Shown: one piece after another, positions 1 through 8,727 of the stretch | Layout: every line of letters begins with the position of its first letter | How positions within the stretch are numbered: the first letter of the stretch is position 1 | Position numbers and translations under genes: made by a program | Notes under the pieces: model-generated | The model's database searches: none | What the model was told of the DNA's origin: nothing | Seen by the model: only the letters and a program-made list of their open reading frames with translations | DNA from: Marinobacter alexandrii | GTDB taxonomy: Bacteria; Bacteroidota; Bacteroidia; Cytophagales; Cyclobacteriaceae | DNA: 64,000 nt | Reading direction: 5' to 3' | Assembly: GCA_039984955.1 (NCBI GenBank) | Contig: JBDWTN010000007.1 | Location: 1,992,501 to 2,056,500 of the forward strand

Positions 1-523
1 ATACAGGTGGGACAATTTCTTTCCCATTCCTATCAATGAAGCCATACTGGCCTGCCTTCTCTATTTTAGCCCATGTGCTCCCATTGGTGCTAAAGGAATA
101 AATATTTGAATATGCAGTTGGCACAACCTCCTCACCTGATCTATTGATAAAACCGTACTGCCCATTTTTTAAGACCAGCGCCCAGTTGACATTCTTTTCT
201 CCAAAAGAATAAATACGATCATAGATTGGCTTTATCGCCACCTTTCCATCTCGATCTACAAAGCCATAACGTCCGGATTGCCGAACCTTCGCCCAGTTTG
301 TGCTGGATTCGCCGAAGGAAAAAATTTTCTCATAAACTAGCGGCAGGACTTCCTTCCCCTGTCGGTCTATCATTCCGTATTGCTCTTGCTTCCGCACCAC
401 AGCAAATCCGCTGTGACCATGCTCACCAAAACTGGCGATATAATCATACTTGGATTCCTCCTGAGCGTAGGATGTAAGTACAGAAATGGAAAAGAATAAA
501 AAAATAGCCTGAGTAACTTTCAT
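1..523 (-). CDS. WG-repeat protein, exported (C-terminus outside window)
   Basis: The minus-strand frame is open from an ATG at 523 to the window edge. It begins with a signal peptide (MKVTQAIFLFFSISV..., ending near TSYAQ). At least four tandem repeats of about 40 residues follow, each carrying a variant of YGFIDRNGKEIVPP after a segment like YSFGE...WA. These are WG (KWG) beta-hairpin repeats, common in Bacteroidota and Leptospira exported proteins of unclear function and probably used for binding. The C-terminus is not in the window, so total repeat number is unknown. The gene lies downstream, on the same strand, of a small Cys-ended peptide gene. Confidence 0.85.
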   Translation of the reverse strand, partial: MKVTQAIFLFFSISVLTSYAQEESKYDYIASFGEHGHSGFAVVRKQEQYGMIDRQGKEVLPLVYEKIFSFGESSTNWAKVRQSGRYGFVDRDGKVAIKPIYDRIYSFGEKNVNWALVLKNGQYGFINRSGEEVVPTAYSNIYSFSTNGSTWAKIEKAGQYGFIDRNGKEIVPPV

Positions 524-576
524 ATGTATAAGTCTTTCAAGCTAATGACACATTCTGCCAACGATGGTTTCTTCAA

Positions 577-744
577 TTAGCTACCACAACCCACGCACTC
601 GATCTCAGAGTTCATTGGTCGAGTCCCATTAACCTTCATTTTAAGGTTATGAATCTTGTCTTTGATCTCCATGTCGTTAAACATGTCTCCTGTCAATTTT
701 GATTCTAGCTCTGTAATTTGCGATTGGATTTCTTCTGTAGTCAT
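577..744 (-). CDS. 55-aa peptide with Cys-rich tail
   Basis: This short frame starts at ATG (744) and stops with TAA at 577-579. The first 40 residues are charged and predicted helical (MTTEEIQSQITELESK...), with no signal peptide. The protein then ends in SEIECVGCGS, so both cysteines lie in the last six residues. A charged helical leader with a short Cys/Gly/Ser tail resembles the layout of ribosomal peptide precursors or small redox or metal-binding peptides, but no modifying enzyme is visible nearby. A fragment containing a near-identical NSEIECLG segment lies at 2646-2744, on the other side of the metalloprotease gene. I do not recognise the family; coding is inferred from composition and the paralogous fragment. 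Confidence 0.6.
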   Translation of the reverse strand: MTTEEIQSQITELESKLTGDMFNDMEIKDKIHNLKMKVNGTRPMNSEIECVGCGS

Positions 745-940
745 GGCAAAGTTGTTACGGGTATTATCTAAAGATAATTATGGATCGTAAGAAATGGTTC
801 AAAAAAGAATAAATTCTTTCACTCCTTTCTAATATGAAGGATTGAGAGATCACCTATTCATATACTCCCCATGGCTTAAGCTTTCGCTACCATATATCAA
901 CCAAGAGCTTTAATCATCATATTGAGAGACTAGTTCTATA

Positions 941-1130
941 CTACAAAAACCTTACTGATCCTTCTTCAAGGAACCACCTTTTAATTAGATCGATGGTTCG
1001 CATGCTAATATTCAAAACTTTGATGACTTGTTTGTTGGTTACCTTAGAATATTCACCTTCATCACCATTCAGCAATACGACGGCATACAATAGGTGTAGG
1101 GAGCTATGAGCTCCCTTATTAATAATAAGT
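941..1130 (-). pseudogene. IS630-family transposase N-terminal remnant
   Basis: The minus strand between a TAA near 1131 and a TAG at 941-943 reads as KGAHSSLHLLYAVVLLNGDE followed by a helix-turn-helix ending in TIDLIKRWFLEEG. This matches the start of IS630-type transposases: the conserved leader to the first helix, then the HTH with the final (R)RxxEEG. There is no ATG upstream and no DDE catalytic domain downstream, so only the DNA-binding part survives. A perfect 7-bp inverted repeat (GGGAGCT ATG AGCTCCC) sits at 1099-1115 inside it. The rest of 745-1183 shows no other recognisable gene. Confidence 0.6.
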
Positions 1131-1183
1131 TAGCAGTACATTTTCCTAATCAAAATGTACAGATCTATTTCTTCTACTAACTC

Positions 1184-2599
1184 TCAAAGTTCACCTTCTT
1201 CACCACCATCGCCACCGCCACCACCAATACTACAATCCACATATTCTACCTCTGTACCTATCCATTGAGAGGTGCCGCAGGCATTGGTTGCTCTCGCTTG
1301 AAAAATGTACCAACCTGCCGGTGGGGTGTAAGTCGCAGTACCAGATCTTCCCGTTCTAATTGATGAAGTATATAAGACCGTTCCCGAGAGATTTTTAAGG
1401 CGGTATTGATGAGAAGATATTTCAAAAGCATCGGGAAATGAGTAGGTGTTACCGTAATGAGAAGAACAGAAATAGCCTGTGCTACCATAAGGATCATTGG
1501 AGAACTGGGCATCAGGTCCCACGTCTGGCTTTCCTACCCATATGTCCTTGGTAGAATTAAAGGTGACTCCATTTATCACTACGCTGAAAGTAAGTGTAGC
1601 TTCCGTACTGACCAAGTTAGAGGCTGGAGTTAAAACAGCAGTTGTGCCATTTCCGGTATTTTGATTCAAAATATTAGCTGGGGTTACCTGCCATGTGACT
1701 GTACCTCCCTGAGGAACATGAGTCAGTGTAAAAGTATTATTGCCTGAACATACAAAGGTATTTCCATTTATTACCAACCCAGCATAAGTATCAATAAGAG
1801 CGATTTGATCAGCATTAGTAAAAGGCCTGTTGGTATTATTACTACAAGCCAGCATCCAGGATCCCGCTTCCGGCCCTACAGGTGTATTAGGTATATGGTT
1901 TGCACCCACTCCAGCATCGCCTTCATCATTATTTAGCTCGACAACACCGCAACTGAACGCCCTGTTCATAAAGTCTGTATGCCTAAATCCAACAGCGTGC
2001 CCAATTTCATGGGCAATTGTGGTAGCAGCATCCGGGCGGGCGGCAACATCGCTGTAGTAAAGTGTATTCAGCCCAATATTTCTGGCTGGGTTGCCCCCAG
2101 AAGGAGATCCAGCACTAAAACCAAGCGTAATACTGTTTTCAAAAAACGCCTCAATGGAAATATCACTATTGTTCTGATTAAGCGTCCTCACAAAAGTAAG
2201 ACGGAGGTTCAACGCATTGTATCGGGCCAGTGCATCATCAAAAGCATTTTGCATGAAATTTCCGAAATCTGGATCCATAAATACTCGAATTGTTCTGAAT
2301 CCACTAACCAGGTTATTGGTTCGATACTGCTCTGTAGTCGGATGACCTTCTTCATTTGGAACTAGTACTTCGATCTGATCTCTGGTTAGATAAATATCTG
2401 TTTCAACCAGATAACCATCTCTGAACTCTCTCAATCCTTCCTCGGTGGCAAAGCCAGCCTTTTCAAGACTTGCAATGATCTCTTGAGGAATTTCATTTGT
2501 ATAAACAACCTCTGAATCCGTACATGAAAATGTAAAGAACAGTAATGTTGAAATAATTGTGGTCCTCACAATTAATTTCAGGTGAGTTTTTTTCTTCAT
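1184..2599 (-). CDS. Lipoprotein metalloprotease, HEIGH (M57/matrixin-like)
   Basis: The protein has 471 residues. A basic n-region and hydrophobic stretch end in a lipobox with Cys26 (FFTFSC), so it is probably anchored in the outer membrane. The catalytic domain spans about residues 30-255. It contains HEIGHAVGFRH (His197, Glu198, His201, His207), the HExxHxxGxxH zinc signature of metzincins; the HEIGH form is typical of the dual-action M57 family. An Ig-like domain follows (about 280-355, with GGTVTWQV), then a second Cys-containing beta domain (about 360-450). The tail is Gly/Glu-rich (GGGGGDGGEEGEL). The substrate is unknown. It sits between a 55-aa Cys peptide gene and a fragment of a related peptide, so processing of such peptides is possible but unproven. 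Confidence 0.88.
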   Translation of the reverse strand: MKKKTHLKLIVRTTIISTLLFFTFSCTDSEVVYTNEIPQEIIASLEKAGFATEEGLREFRDGYLVETDIYLTRDQIEVLVPNEEGHPTTEQYRTNNLVSGFRTIRVFMDPDFGNFMQNAFDDALARYNALNLRLTFVRTLNQNNSDISIEAFFENSITLGFSAGSPSGGNPARNIGLNTLYYSDVAARPDAATTIAHEIGHAVGFRHTDFMNRAFSCGVVELNNDEGDAGVGANHIPNTPVGPEAGSWMLACSNNTNRPFTNADQIALIDTYAGLVINGNTFVCSGNNTFTLTHVPQGGTVTWQVTPANILNQNTGNGTTAVLTPASNLVSTEATLTFSVVINGVTFNSTKDIWVGKPDVGPDAQFSNDPYGSTGYFCSSHYGNTYSFPDAFEISSHQYRLKNLSGTVLYTSSIRTGRSGTATYTPPAGWYIFQARATNACGTSQWIGTEVEYVDCSIGGGGGDGGEEGEL

Positions 2600-2645
2600 A
2601 GCTTTAAAATGAGGTTATTATAAATAACTGAATTAAAGTTAACAA

Positions 2646-2744
2646 TTATTTATGAACGCTTTTTTGTAAACTTGGAATAGTTTCTCTAGGCTGGCTTTCA
2701 TAGCCCAGGCATTCAATCTCAGAATTACTACAGTCATTCTGTAG
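2646..2744 (-). pseudogene. Fragment related to the Cys-ended peptide
   Basis: This 32-codon open stretch, without an ATG, follows a TAA at 2745-2747. It contains SNSEIECLGYES, very close to MNSEIECVGCGS in the intact peptide at 577-744. The DNA differences over the shared eight codons are mostly at third positions, which suggests descent from two coding copies and not chance. The start and helical leader are missing and the second tail cysteine is replaced by Tyr, so it is probably a decayed paralogue. The remainder of 2600-2821 shows nothing else recognisable. Confidence 0.4.
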
Positions 2745-2821
2745 TTAATTTGAGTACTAAGAAAGCTGGGGCACACATCCAAACAATCTTTTACTTCATT
2801 TCACCGCATACTTCAATAGCT

Positions 2822-2968
2822 TCACTCTTCCTCATCCTCCTCTACGATTTCATGCTTAACATCATCTAAGGACTTGAATTCCTGATTGTAGGTGTTGTGG
2901 AAAGCGATCATTGTCCCAATGATCGCCACCCAAAACGTTCTTTTAATAAGTTTCCAAAGCTTACTCAA
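2822..2968 (-). CDS. 48-aa membrane peptide coupled to clpB
   Basis: This small frame begins at TTG (2966-2968) inside the last codons of clpB: in TTGAGTAA the start overlaps the clpB stop. It encodes a basic N-terminus ([10 protein letters not shown]), one hydrophobic segment ([13 protein letters not shown]) and an acidic tail ending EEDEEE. The layout suggests a single-pass membrane microprotein whose translation is coupled to clpB. I do not recognise a family. A later in-frame ATG (at GTMIAF) would remove the basic N-terminus and half of the hydrophobic segment, so TTG is preferred. It may be missed by gene finders because of length and start codon. Confidence 0.55.
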   Translation of the reverse strand: MSKLWKLIKRTFWVAIIGTMIAFHNTYNQEFKSLDDVKHEIVEEDEEE

Positions 2969-5576
2969 GCTCCACTGTATCCAAGTTCAGAAATTCCACT
3001 TGTCCATTATCAGAAAGTGTTACACCTATCACTGAATCCTTGGCAATTTTTCCAGCTAAAATTTCCTTAGAAAGCTCATTTAGAATCTCACGTTGTAGTA
3101 CTCTCTTCAGGGGTCTCGCTCCAAACTGAGGATCAAATCCTACTCTTCCTAAATGCTGTAATACTTTTTCATCTGCCTCAATCTTAATTCCATTTTCCTC
3201 AAGCCTTTGCTGAATTAATTTAAACTGGATTCCAACAATTTTCTGAAGATCCGCCTGGCTCAATGGCCTGAACATAATTGTTTCGTCTACTCTATTTAAA
3301 AACTCTGGCCTCACAGATTTCTTCAATAATTCAAATACTTGATTCTTGGTCTCCTCAATCACAGGTTCTGGGTTTTTTTCATCTAGTTTCTCAAAGTTTT
3401 CCTGAATAAGGCTAGAACCAATGTTGGTCGTCATGATGATAATGGTGTTTTTAAAATTCGCAACACGTCCCTTATTATCTGTTAACCTTCCATCATCTAG
3501 AACCTGAAGCAAAATATTGAACACGTCAGGGTGTGCTTTTTCAATCTCATCCAAAAGAATAACACTATACGGCTTTCTACGTACTGCTTCAGTCAATTGT
3601 CCTCCTTCATCGTAACCAACATAACCCGGAGGCGCTCCTATCAATCTACTTACGGCATGGCGCTCTTGATACTCAGACATATCTATCCTCACCATGGAAT
3701 TCTCATCATTGAATAAGTATTCAGCCAATGTTTTTGCGAGCTCCGTCTTTCCTACTCCAGTTGTTCCTAAGAAAATAAAGGATCCTATTGGGCGCTTTGG
3801 ATCATGCAAGCCTGCTCTACTTCTTCGCACTGCATCCGAAATTGCTTGAATGGCTTCACTCTGACCCGCTACTCTTTGACCTAATTCGTCCTCTAAATGA
3901 ATGAGCTTTTCTCTATCACTTTGGAGCATTTTAGAGACAGGAATACCCGTCCATTTTGCTACTACCTCTGCAATATCTTCTGACTCAACCTCCTCTTTCA
4001 AAAGGCTTTTTTCTCCTTGCATCTCTACTAGCTGGTTCCGATACTCCTCAAGTTTTTTTTCAGATTCGACAATTTTTCCATATCGAATCTCTGCTACTTT
4101 TTCATATTCGCCTGCACGTTCAGCTTGCTCTGCTTCCGTTTTATACTGTTCAATATTTTCTTTCTCCTCCCTCAAGCCTTGAATGACCGATTTTTCATTG
4201 TCCCATTTTGCTTTCAGCTCATTGCGATCTGCCTCTAGATCAGCTAACTCTTTGTTTAACTGCTTCTCTTTATCTCTATTTTTTTCACGACGAATTGCCT
4301 CACGCTCAATTTCCAGTTGCATGATTTTTCGGTTCAACTCATCTAACTCTTCAGGCAGTGAGTCAATCTCAATTCTTAGTTTTGAAGCCGCCTCGTCCAT
4401 CAAATCAATAGCCTTATCAGGTAAAAAGCGATCAGCGATGTATCTATTTGAAAGCTCTACCGCGGCAATCACCGCATCATCCTTCACTCGAACACCGTGA
4501 TGAATCTCATATTTATCTTTTATTCCTCGAAGAATAGAAATTGCATCTGTAACACTTGGTTCGTCTACTACAATTGACTGAAATCTTCGCTCTAGTGCCT
4601 TATCCTTTTCAATGTATTTCTGATACTCTTGTAGCGTAGTAGCACCTATTGCATGAAGCTCTCCTCGAGCCAAAGCTGGTTTTAGCAGATTGGCAGCATC
4701 CATGGCCCCTTCTCCACCGCCTCCTGCTCCTATCAATGTATGTATTTCGTCAATGAAGAGAATAATTTCGCCATCACTATCCGTTACTTCTTTGATCACC
4801 GCCTTCAACCTTTCCTCAAATTCTCCCTTATACTTTGCTCCCGCAACGAGTAATCCCATATCAAGAGAAATGATGGTCTTGGATTTTAAGTTTTCTGGAA
4901 CGTCTCCATCAACAATTCGTTGAGCCATTCCTTCTACAATTGCCGTTTTGCCTACACCGGGTTCTCCTAGCAGAATTGGGTTATTTTTTGTTCTTCTGGC
5001 GAGAATTTGTAGGATCCTTCGAATCTCTTCATCCCTACCAATTACAGGGTCTATTTTGCCCTTTTTTGCAAGTTCATTTAGGTTTTTTGAGTAACGTTCT
5101 AAAGAACGATACTTTGATTCTGCATTCTGATCTGTCACCCTTTCACCTCCCCGAAGCTCCTTTACTGCAGAAATCAATTGTTTTTCCTGAAAGCCAGCAT
5201 CTTTTAGTATTTGACTTGTTTTGTCACCACCAGCCAAAATTCCCAGAATGATATGTTCTACTGCCACATATTCATCCTCAAAATCTTTTAAGTATTTTTC
5301 TGCTTTCTGTAGGGCCTTAGCTGCATCATTAGATAGGTATGGCTGACCTCCAGAGACTTGTGGATAATTAGCCACCAACTCATCTAGAGGTGCTTGTATC
5401 ATTTGGTTGGTGGTTCCTATTTTCTTTATTAAAAAAGAAATAAGGTTCTCATCAGACAATAAAATTGCCTTTAATAGGTGCCCACTTTCAATAACTTGAT
5501 GACCTCCTCCCGAAGCAATTTCAGTTCCCTTTTGAAGTGCTTCTTGTGCTTTGATTGTATAATTATTGAAATTCAT
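2961..5576 (-). CDS. clpB: ATP-dependent disaggregase ClpB
   Basis: This is the Hsp100 chaperone that, with DnaK, extracts polypeptides from aggregates in the cytoplasm. Starting at [14 protein letters not shown] gives 871 residues, the usual family length; a longer reading upstream to 5612 adds 12 atypical residues and is rejected. Seen in order: two Clp_N repeats (about 1-145), AAA+ domain 1 with Walker A GEPGVGKT and Walker [10 protein letters not shown], the long coiled-coil middle domain (about 400-530, rich in Glu/Lys/Arg) that separates ClpB from ClpA/ClpC, AAA+ domain 2 with GTTGVGKT and [14 protein letters not shown], and the C-terminal D2-small domain. A 48-aa ORF is coupled to its stop codon. 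Confidence 0.97.
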   Translation of the reverse strand: MNFNNYTIKAQEALQKGTEIASGGGHQVIESGHLLKAILLSDENLISFLIKKIGTTNQMIQAPLDELVANYPQVSGGQPYLSNDAAKALQKAEKYLKDFEDEYVAVEHIILGILAGGDKTSQILKDAGFQEKQLISAVKELRGGERVTDQNAESKYRSLERYSKNLNELAKKGKIDPVIGRDEEIRRILQILARRTKNNPILLGEPGVGKTAIVEGMAQRIVDGDVPENLKSKTIISLDMGLLVAGAKYKGEFEERLKAVIKEVTDSDGEIILFIDEIHTLIGAGGGGEGAMDAANLLKPALARGELHAIGATTLQEYQKYIEKDKALERRFQSIVVDEPSVTDAISILRGIKDKYEIHHGVRVKDDAVIAAVELSNRYIADRFLPDKAIDLMDEAASKLRIEIDSLPEELDELNRKIMQLEIEREAIRREKNRDKEKQLNKELADLEADRNELKAKWDNEKSVIQGLREEKENIEQYKTEAEQAERAGEYEKVAEIRYGKIVESEKKLEEYRNQLVEMQGEKSLLKEEVESEDIAEVVAKWTGIPVSKMLQSDREKLIHLEDELGQRVAGQSEAIQAISDAVRRSRAGLHDPKRPIGSFIFLGTTGVGKTELAKTLAEYLFNDENSMVRIDMSEYQERHAVSRLIGAPPGYVGYDEGGQLTEAVRRKPYSVILLDEIEKAHPDVFNILLQVLDDGRLTDNKGRVANFKNTIIIMTTNIGSSLIQENFEKLDEKNPEPVIEETKNQVFELLKKSVRPEFLNRVDETIMFRPLSQADLQKIVGIQFKLIQQRLEENGIKIEADEKVLQHLGRVGFDPQFGARPLKRVLQREILNELSKEILAGKIAKDSVIGVTLSDNGQVEFLNLDTVELE

Positions 5577-5773
5577 TCGTAATCGTTTAATTGTACAATT
5601 GGATGAAGTCAATAATTATTCCAGTAATATTTTAGGATTATTTCAAGACACAATGTCATATATTTTAAGATTTGAAGTAAAAAACAAGACAAGGCGTCAT
5701 GCAGAAAAAATCAGAAGTAATTCTCGGAATCATAGATTTTTCTTTTGGAAGATTTACGAAATACACTCAATCA

Positions 5774-5806
5774 TTTGTTTATGACGGCTAAAACCTTCTA
5801 GTTTTG
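5774..5806 (+). promoter_or_regulatory. Bacteroidota-type promoter for the acidic lipoprotein
   Basis: TTTG at 5774-5777 and TAGTTTTG at 5799-5806, separated by 21 nt, match the phylum consensus TTTG-N19-21-TAnnTTTG. The predicted transcription start lies about 20 nt before the ATG at 5836. Confidence 0.65.
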
Positions 5807-5835
5807 TAGCTATAAACTTAAACCTGACTATAAAA

Positions 5836-6078
5836 ATGAAAAAGATTTTAGTACTATTAACGATGGTTGCATTCCTAGGTGCTTGCAGTTCATCTTCTTC
5901 TGAATCTAAAGCAGAAGATGCCGTAGAAGAAGCTACTGATGCCGTTGAGGATGCAGCAGAAGATGCTGGAGACGCAGCAGAAGATGCTATGGATGAGATG
6001 GAAGAAAGTATCGAAAACGAAATGGATTCTGTTGAAGTAGCTGCTGAAGAAATGGAAGAGGAAGCTACTGAGGAATAA
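5836..6078 (+). CDS. Small acidic Ala/Glu-rich lipoprotein
   Basis: The protein has 80 residues. A lipoprotein signal (MKKILVLLTMVAFLGAC) with Cys17 is followed by a Ser run and then almost only Ala, Glu, Asp and Met arranged as EDA(V/A)EEA-like heptad-ish repeats. This suggests one long acidic amphipathic helix anchored to a membrane. Such low-complexity lipoproteins are frequent in Bacteroidota; their role is not established (possibly an envelope spacer, or cation binding). It is monocistronic: a good phylum-type promoter lies upstream and a strong hairpin terminator follows. Confidence 0.85.
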   Translation: MKKILVLLTMVAFLGACSSSSSESKAEDAVEEATDAVEDAAEDAGDAAEDAMDEMEESIENEMDSVEVAAEEMEEEATEE

Positions 6079-6100
6079 GTATTATTCTTTCAAATAATAA

Positions 6101-6120
6101 AAAGCCCCGAATGGGGCTTT
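6101..6120. terminator. Bidirectional intrinsic terminator
   Basis: AAAGCCCC-GAAT-GGGGCTTT forms an 8-bp stem followed by a T run on the plus strand and preceded by an A run. It lies between the convergent lipoprotein gene and lgt and can serve both. Confidence 0.85.
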
Positions 6121-6122
6121 TT

Positions 6123-7217
6123 TTATTTAAAGTCGCTCATTTTCCGATCTTGTCTATAGACCCAAATCATAAGAATAAATCCTGCCAGTGTCAAAGGAAT
6201 ACTGAGAATTTGTCCCATATTCAAGACTAGATCTTCTTCAAAAGCTTCTTGATTCATTTTAAAAAACTCATCTACAAACCTCAAAGACCACATCACTATC
6301 ATGAAAAGTGCGAAATTGAAACCTTGTGGAAGAACTTCTCTTTTCTTCTTCCATAGCCAGTATAGAACAATCATTAAGATACAGCTGTATAATGTCTCAT
6401 ACAATTGAGCCGCATGTCTGACCTTCCCTAAAGCAGAAATCTCAAGAATTTCCTTACCCTCCTTTTGATAATTCTTATAGATCAAAGGCCCTGAACCAAA
6501 ATCCACATGCTCCCTAACTTCAGAATATCGACTAAGGGTGCTTTTTAATTGATTTTCCACAAAGAGCTTATCCTTCATCTCAAATTTTACTCCTCTACGA
6601 TACTCAATAATCGCAGTAATTGGAACAATGCCCGCCTGGTCACTTACCATTTCTCCTCCCTTCTGAAAACTTACAGAAGATACATCCTCAGAGTAGGTAA
6701 GTACGTCTAGTGTTGCTCTAGCATACACTATTCCAGTAGTAGAATTTGTTAGCGTTCCCTCCATTTCAGAATTAAACAAATTTCCTGTTCGTATCAAAGC
6801 GGCTGTAAGTGCCGCCACAATAACTAATCTATCTAGAACCCAGAGGTACCTGTACTTATACTTTTTGCAGAAAAGATAAATAGCTATTAAAATACCGAGT
6901 GTCCCTCCATGACTTGCCAATCCTCCTTCCCACACCATCAGAATCTTCAGCGGATTAGATAGGTAATACTCTGGATTATAAAAAAGACAATGCCCCAATC
7001 TTGCTCCAACGATGGTTGCCAATACCATATATCCGGTTATTCTTTCTACATCTTTTTCTGGCCTACCTTCTGTTTTGAATATCCTAAAAAAGACTTGTTG
7101 AGAAAGTAGAAAGCCAAGTGCGAAAAGAACTCCATACCATCTTGGAGAATAATCAATCCCAGGGATTGTAAAAATCGATGGATCTACTGTCCAAATTATA
7201 TAGCTCAATGTGTTCAT
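6123..7217 (-). CDS. lgt: Prolipoprotein diacylglyceryl transferase
   Basis: This inner-membrane enzyme transfers diacylglycerol from phosphatidylglycerol to the lipobox cysteine, the first step of lipoprotein maturation. Visible signs are several hydrophobic helices, GARLGHCLFYNPEYY, the family signature as RTGNLFNSEMEG, and RHAAQLYETLYS near the C-terminus. At 364 residues it is about 90 longer than the common 270-280. The extra residues (about 175-265) form a charged soluble segment between the signature and RHAAQLYE, an expansion I believe is common in Bacteroidota. It is the last gene of a minus-strand run AGCS-trkA-trkH-lgt, 49 bp after trkH. The many lipoproteins in this window are its expected substrates. 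Confidence 0.95.
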   Translation of the reverse strand: MNTLSYIIWTVDPSIFTIPGIDYSPRWYGVLFALGFLLSQQVFFRIFKTEGRPEKDVERITGYMVLATIVGARLGHCLFYNPEYYLSNPLKILMVWEGGLASHGGTLGILIAIYLFCKKYKYRYLWVLDRLVIVAALTAALIRTGNLFNSEMEGTLTNSTTGIVYARATLDVLTYSEDVSSVSFQKGGEMVSDQAGIVPITAIIEYRRGVKFEMKDKLFVENQLKSTLSRYSEVREHVDFGSGPLIYKNYQKEGKEILEISALGKVRHAAQLYETLYSCILMIVLYWLWKKKREVLPQGFNFALFMIVMWSLRFVDEFFKMNQEAFEEDLVLNMGQILSIPLTLAGFILMIWVYRQDRKMSDFK

Positions 7218-7266
7218 TACCAGATTTTAACGTGGCTCCAAAGATGTCTTAAACTCATGAAAGACC

Positions 7267-8724
7267 TTAAACTTTTCTCCAGAAATAAGGAGTAAAAAGA
7301 ATTAACACTGTAAATAGTTCCAACCTACCCATCAGCATCATAAAAGATAAAATCCATTTTACTCCAGTAGGCAAGTGTGCAAAGTTGTCGACAGGACCAA
7401 CTTCTCCAATGCCCGGGCCGATGTTTCCTAAAGTAGTAGCAACAGCGCCAAGCGAAGTATTGAAATCAATCCCAAATGACGAAACTGCAATGGCTCCAAA
7501 ACACATCACCAATATGTAGATCATGATAAATGCCAAGACATTAAATGTGATATCACGATTTACTGACTTCCCATTAAATCTCACTGGAATGATGGCGGAG
7601 GGATGTAGAATTCTTTTCAATTCTTGAAGGCTATTCTTAATCAAAAGAATATGTCTTACAAGTTTCACTCCTCCAGCTGTTGATCCAGCTGATCCTCCTG
7701 CAAACATCAGTAGGAAGAAAATAACGGTCAAGAATGACGTCCAAGCAGTATAATCATGCGTTACATATCCTGTAGTTGTCACTACGGATACTACTTGAAA
7801 AAGAGCATCTCGTATTGATTTTTCAAATGTATCATGACCGAGATTGAAAATAATCAGCCCAACAATCAGGGAAACAAAAACACAAAATATTAGATAAAAC
7901 CTGAATTCTTCATTTCTAAGTACTTTTTTGAAGTTTCCATGTAATCCAAAGTAAGTCATCGTAAAGTTGGTGCCAGCTAAGAACATGAATCCAATGATTA
8001 CATATTGAATAAATGGATCTTGAAAATGTGCTATACTGGCATTTTTAGTAGAAAAACCTCCGGTAGCCATGGTAGTTAGGCTATGATTTATTGAGTCATA
8101 AAAAGTCATGCCCCCAGCCCATAATAAAATCATTTCTGTCAAGGTGAGGCCACAATAGATTATCCATAATCGCTTAGCCGTTTCTTTAATCCGTGGTTGA
8201 AGTTTATCTGGAGAAATACCAGGAGCCTCGGCCACAAACAATTGCATACCACCAATGCCCAAAAGAGGTAAAATTGCTACAGTAAGTACAATAATCCCCA
8301 TTCCACCTATCCACTGAGTAAGGCTCCTCCAAAAAAGAATTCCCTTAGGAACAGATTCAATATCTGCTAAAACTGTAGCTCCTGTTGTGGAAAAACCAGA
8401 AAGTGTCTCAAAAAAGGCGTTTGTAAGATCGGGTATTGAGCCGCTGAAAATGTAGGGAAGTGAACCAAAAAAAGACATAGAGAGCCAACCCATAGTTACA
8501 ATTAAGTAACCATCTTTTTTTCGCATATCATTGCTCTGAAGGTTTCTTGTTAAGAAAAACAACAACGCACCAAAGCCCATTGCGATTGAAGAAGCTCCAA
8601 TCAAAGCAAAATGATCTCCGTCATTGTAATAGAAACTAAAAGGGAGGCAAGTCAACATAAATGCTCCATTAATGAGGAGCAGAATGCCAATTACCTTAAA
8701 AATTACCTTGTAGTTAAACTGCAT
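7267..8724 (-). CDS. trkH: Potassium uptake protein TrkH/KtrB family
   Basis: This is the membrane channel subunit of Trk/Ktr K+ uptake. Its 485 residues form about ten hydrophobic helices. The four pore-loop segments of the superfamily are recognisable: FSTTGATVL, TMATGGFST, VTTTGYVTH and TLGNIGPGIG, each with the filter Gly. The gene lies 3 bp downstream of the trkA start-to-stop unit on the same strand, so channel and regulatory subunit are almost certainly co-transcribed. The substrate could include some Na+ co-transport, which the sequence does not settle. Confidence 0.95.
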   Translation of the reverse strand: MQFNYKVIFKVIGILLLINGAFMLTCLPFSFYYNDGDHFALIGASSIAMGFGALLFFLTRNLQSNDMRKKDGYLIVTMGWLSMSFFGSLPYIFSGSIPDLTNAFFETLSGFSTTGATVLADIESVPKGILFWRSLTQWIGGMGIIVLTVAILPLLGIGGMQLFVAEAPGISPDKLQPRIKETAKRLWIIYCGLTLTEMILLWAGGMTFYDSINHSLTTMATGGFSTKNASIAHFQDPFIQYVIIGFMFLAGTNFTMTYFGLHGNFKKVLRNEEFRFYLIFCVFVSLIVGLIIFNLGHDTFEKSIRDALFQVVSVVTTTGYVTHDYTAWTSFLTVIFFLLMFAGGSAGSTAGGVKLVRHILLIKNSLQELKRILHPSAIIPVRFNGKSVNRDITFNVLAFIMIYILVMCFGAIAVSSFGIDFNTSLGAVATTLGNIGPGIGEVGPVDNFAHLPTGVKWILSFMMLMGRLELFTVLILFTPYFWRKV

Positions 8725-8727
8725 GCT

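Noticed and set aside
1979-2365. Plus-strand open frame within the metalloprotease gene
   Set aside because: Antisense shadow; the minus-strand gene has clear family motifs.
5577-5612. Longer N-terminus for ClpB
   Set aside because: The extra 12 residues are not family-like; the ClpB start at MNFNNYT is standard.
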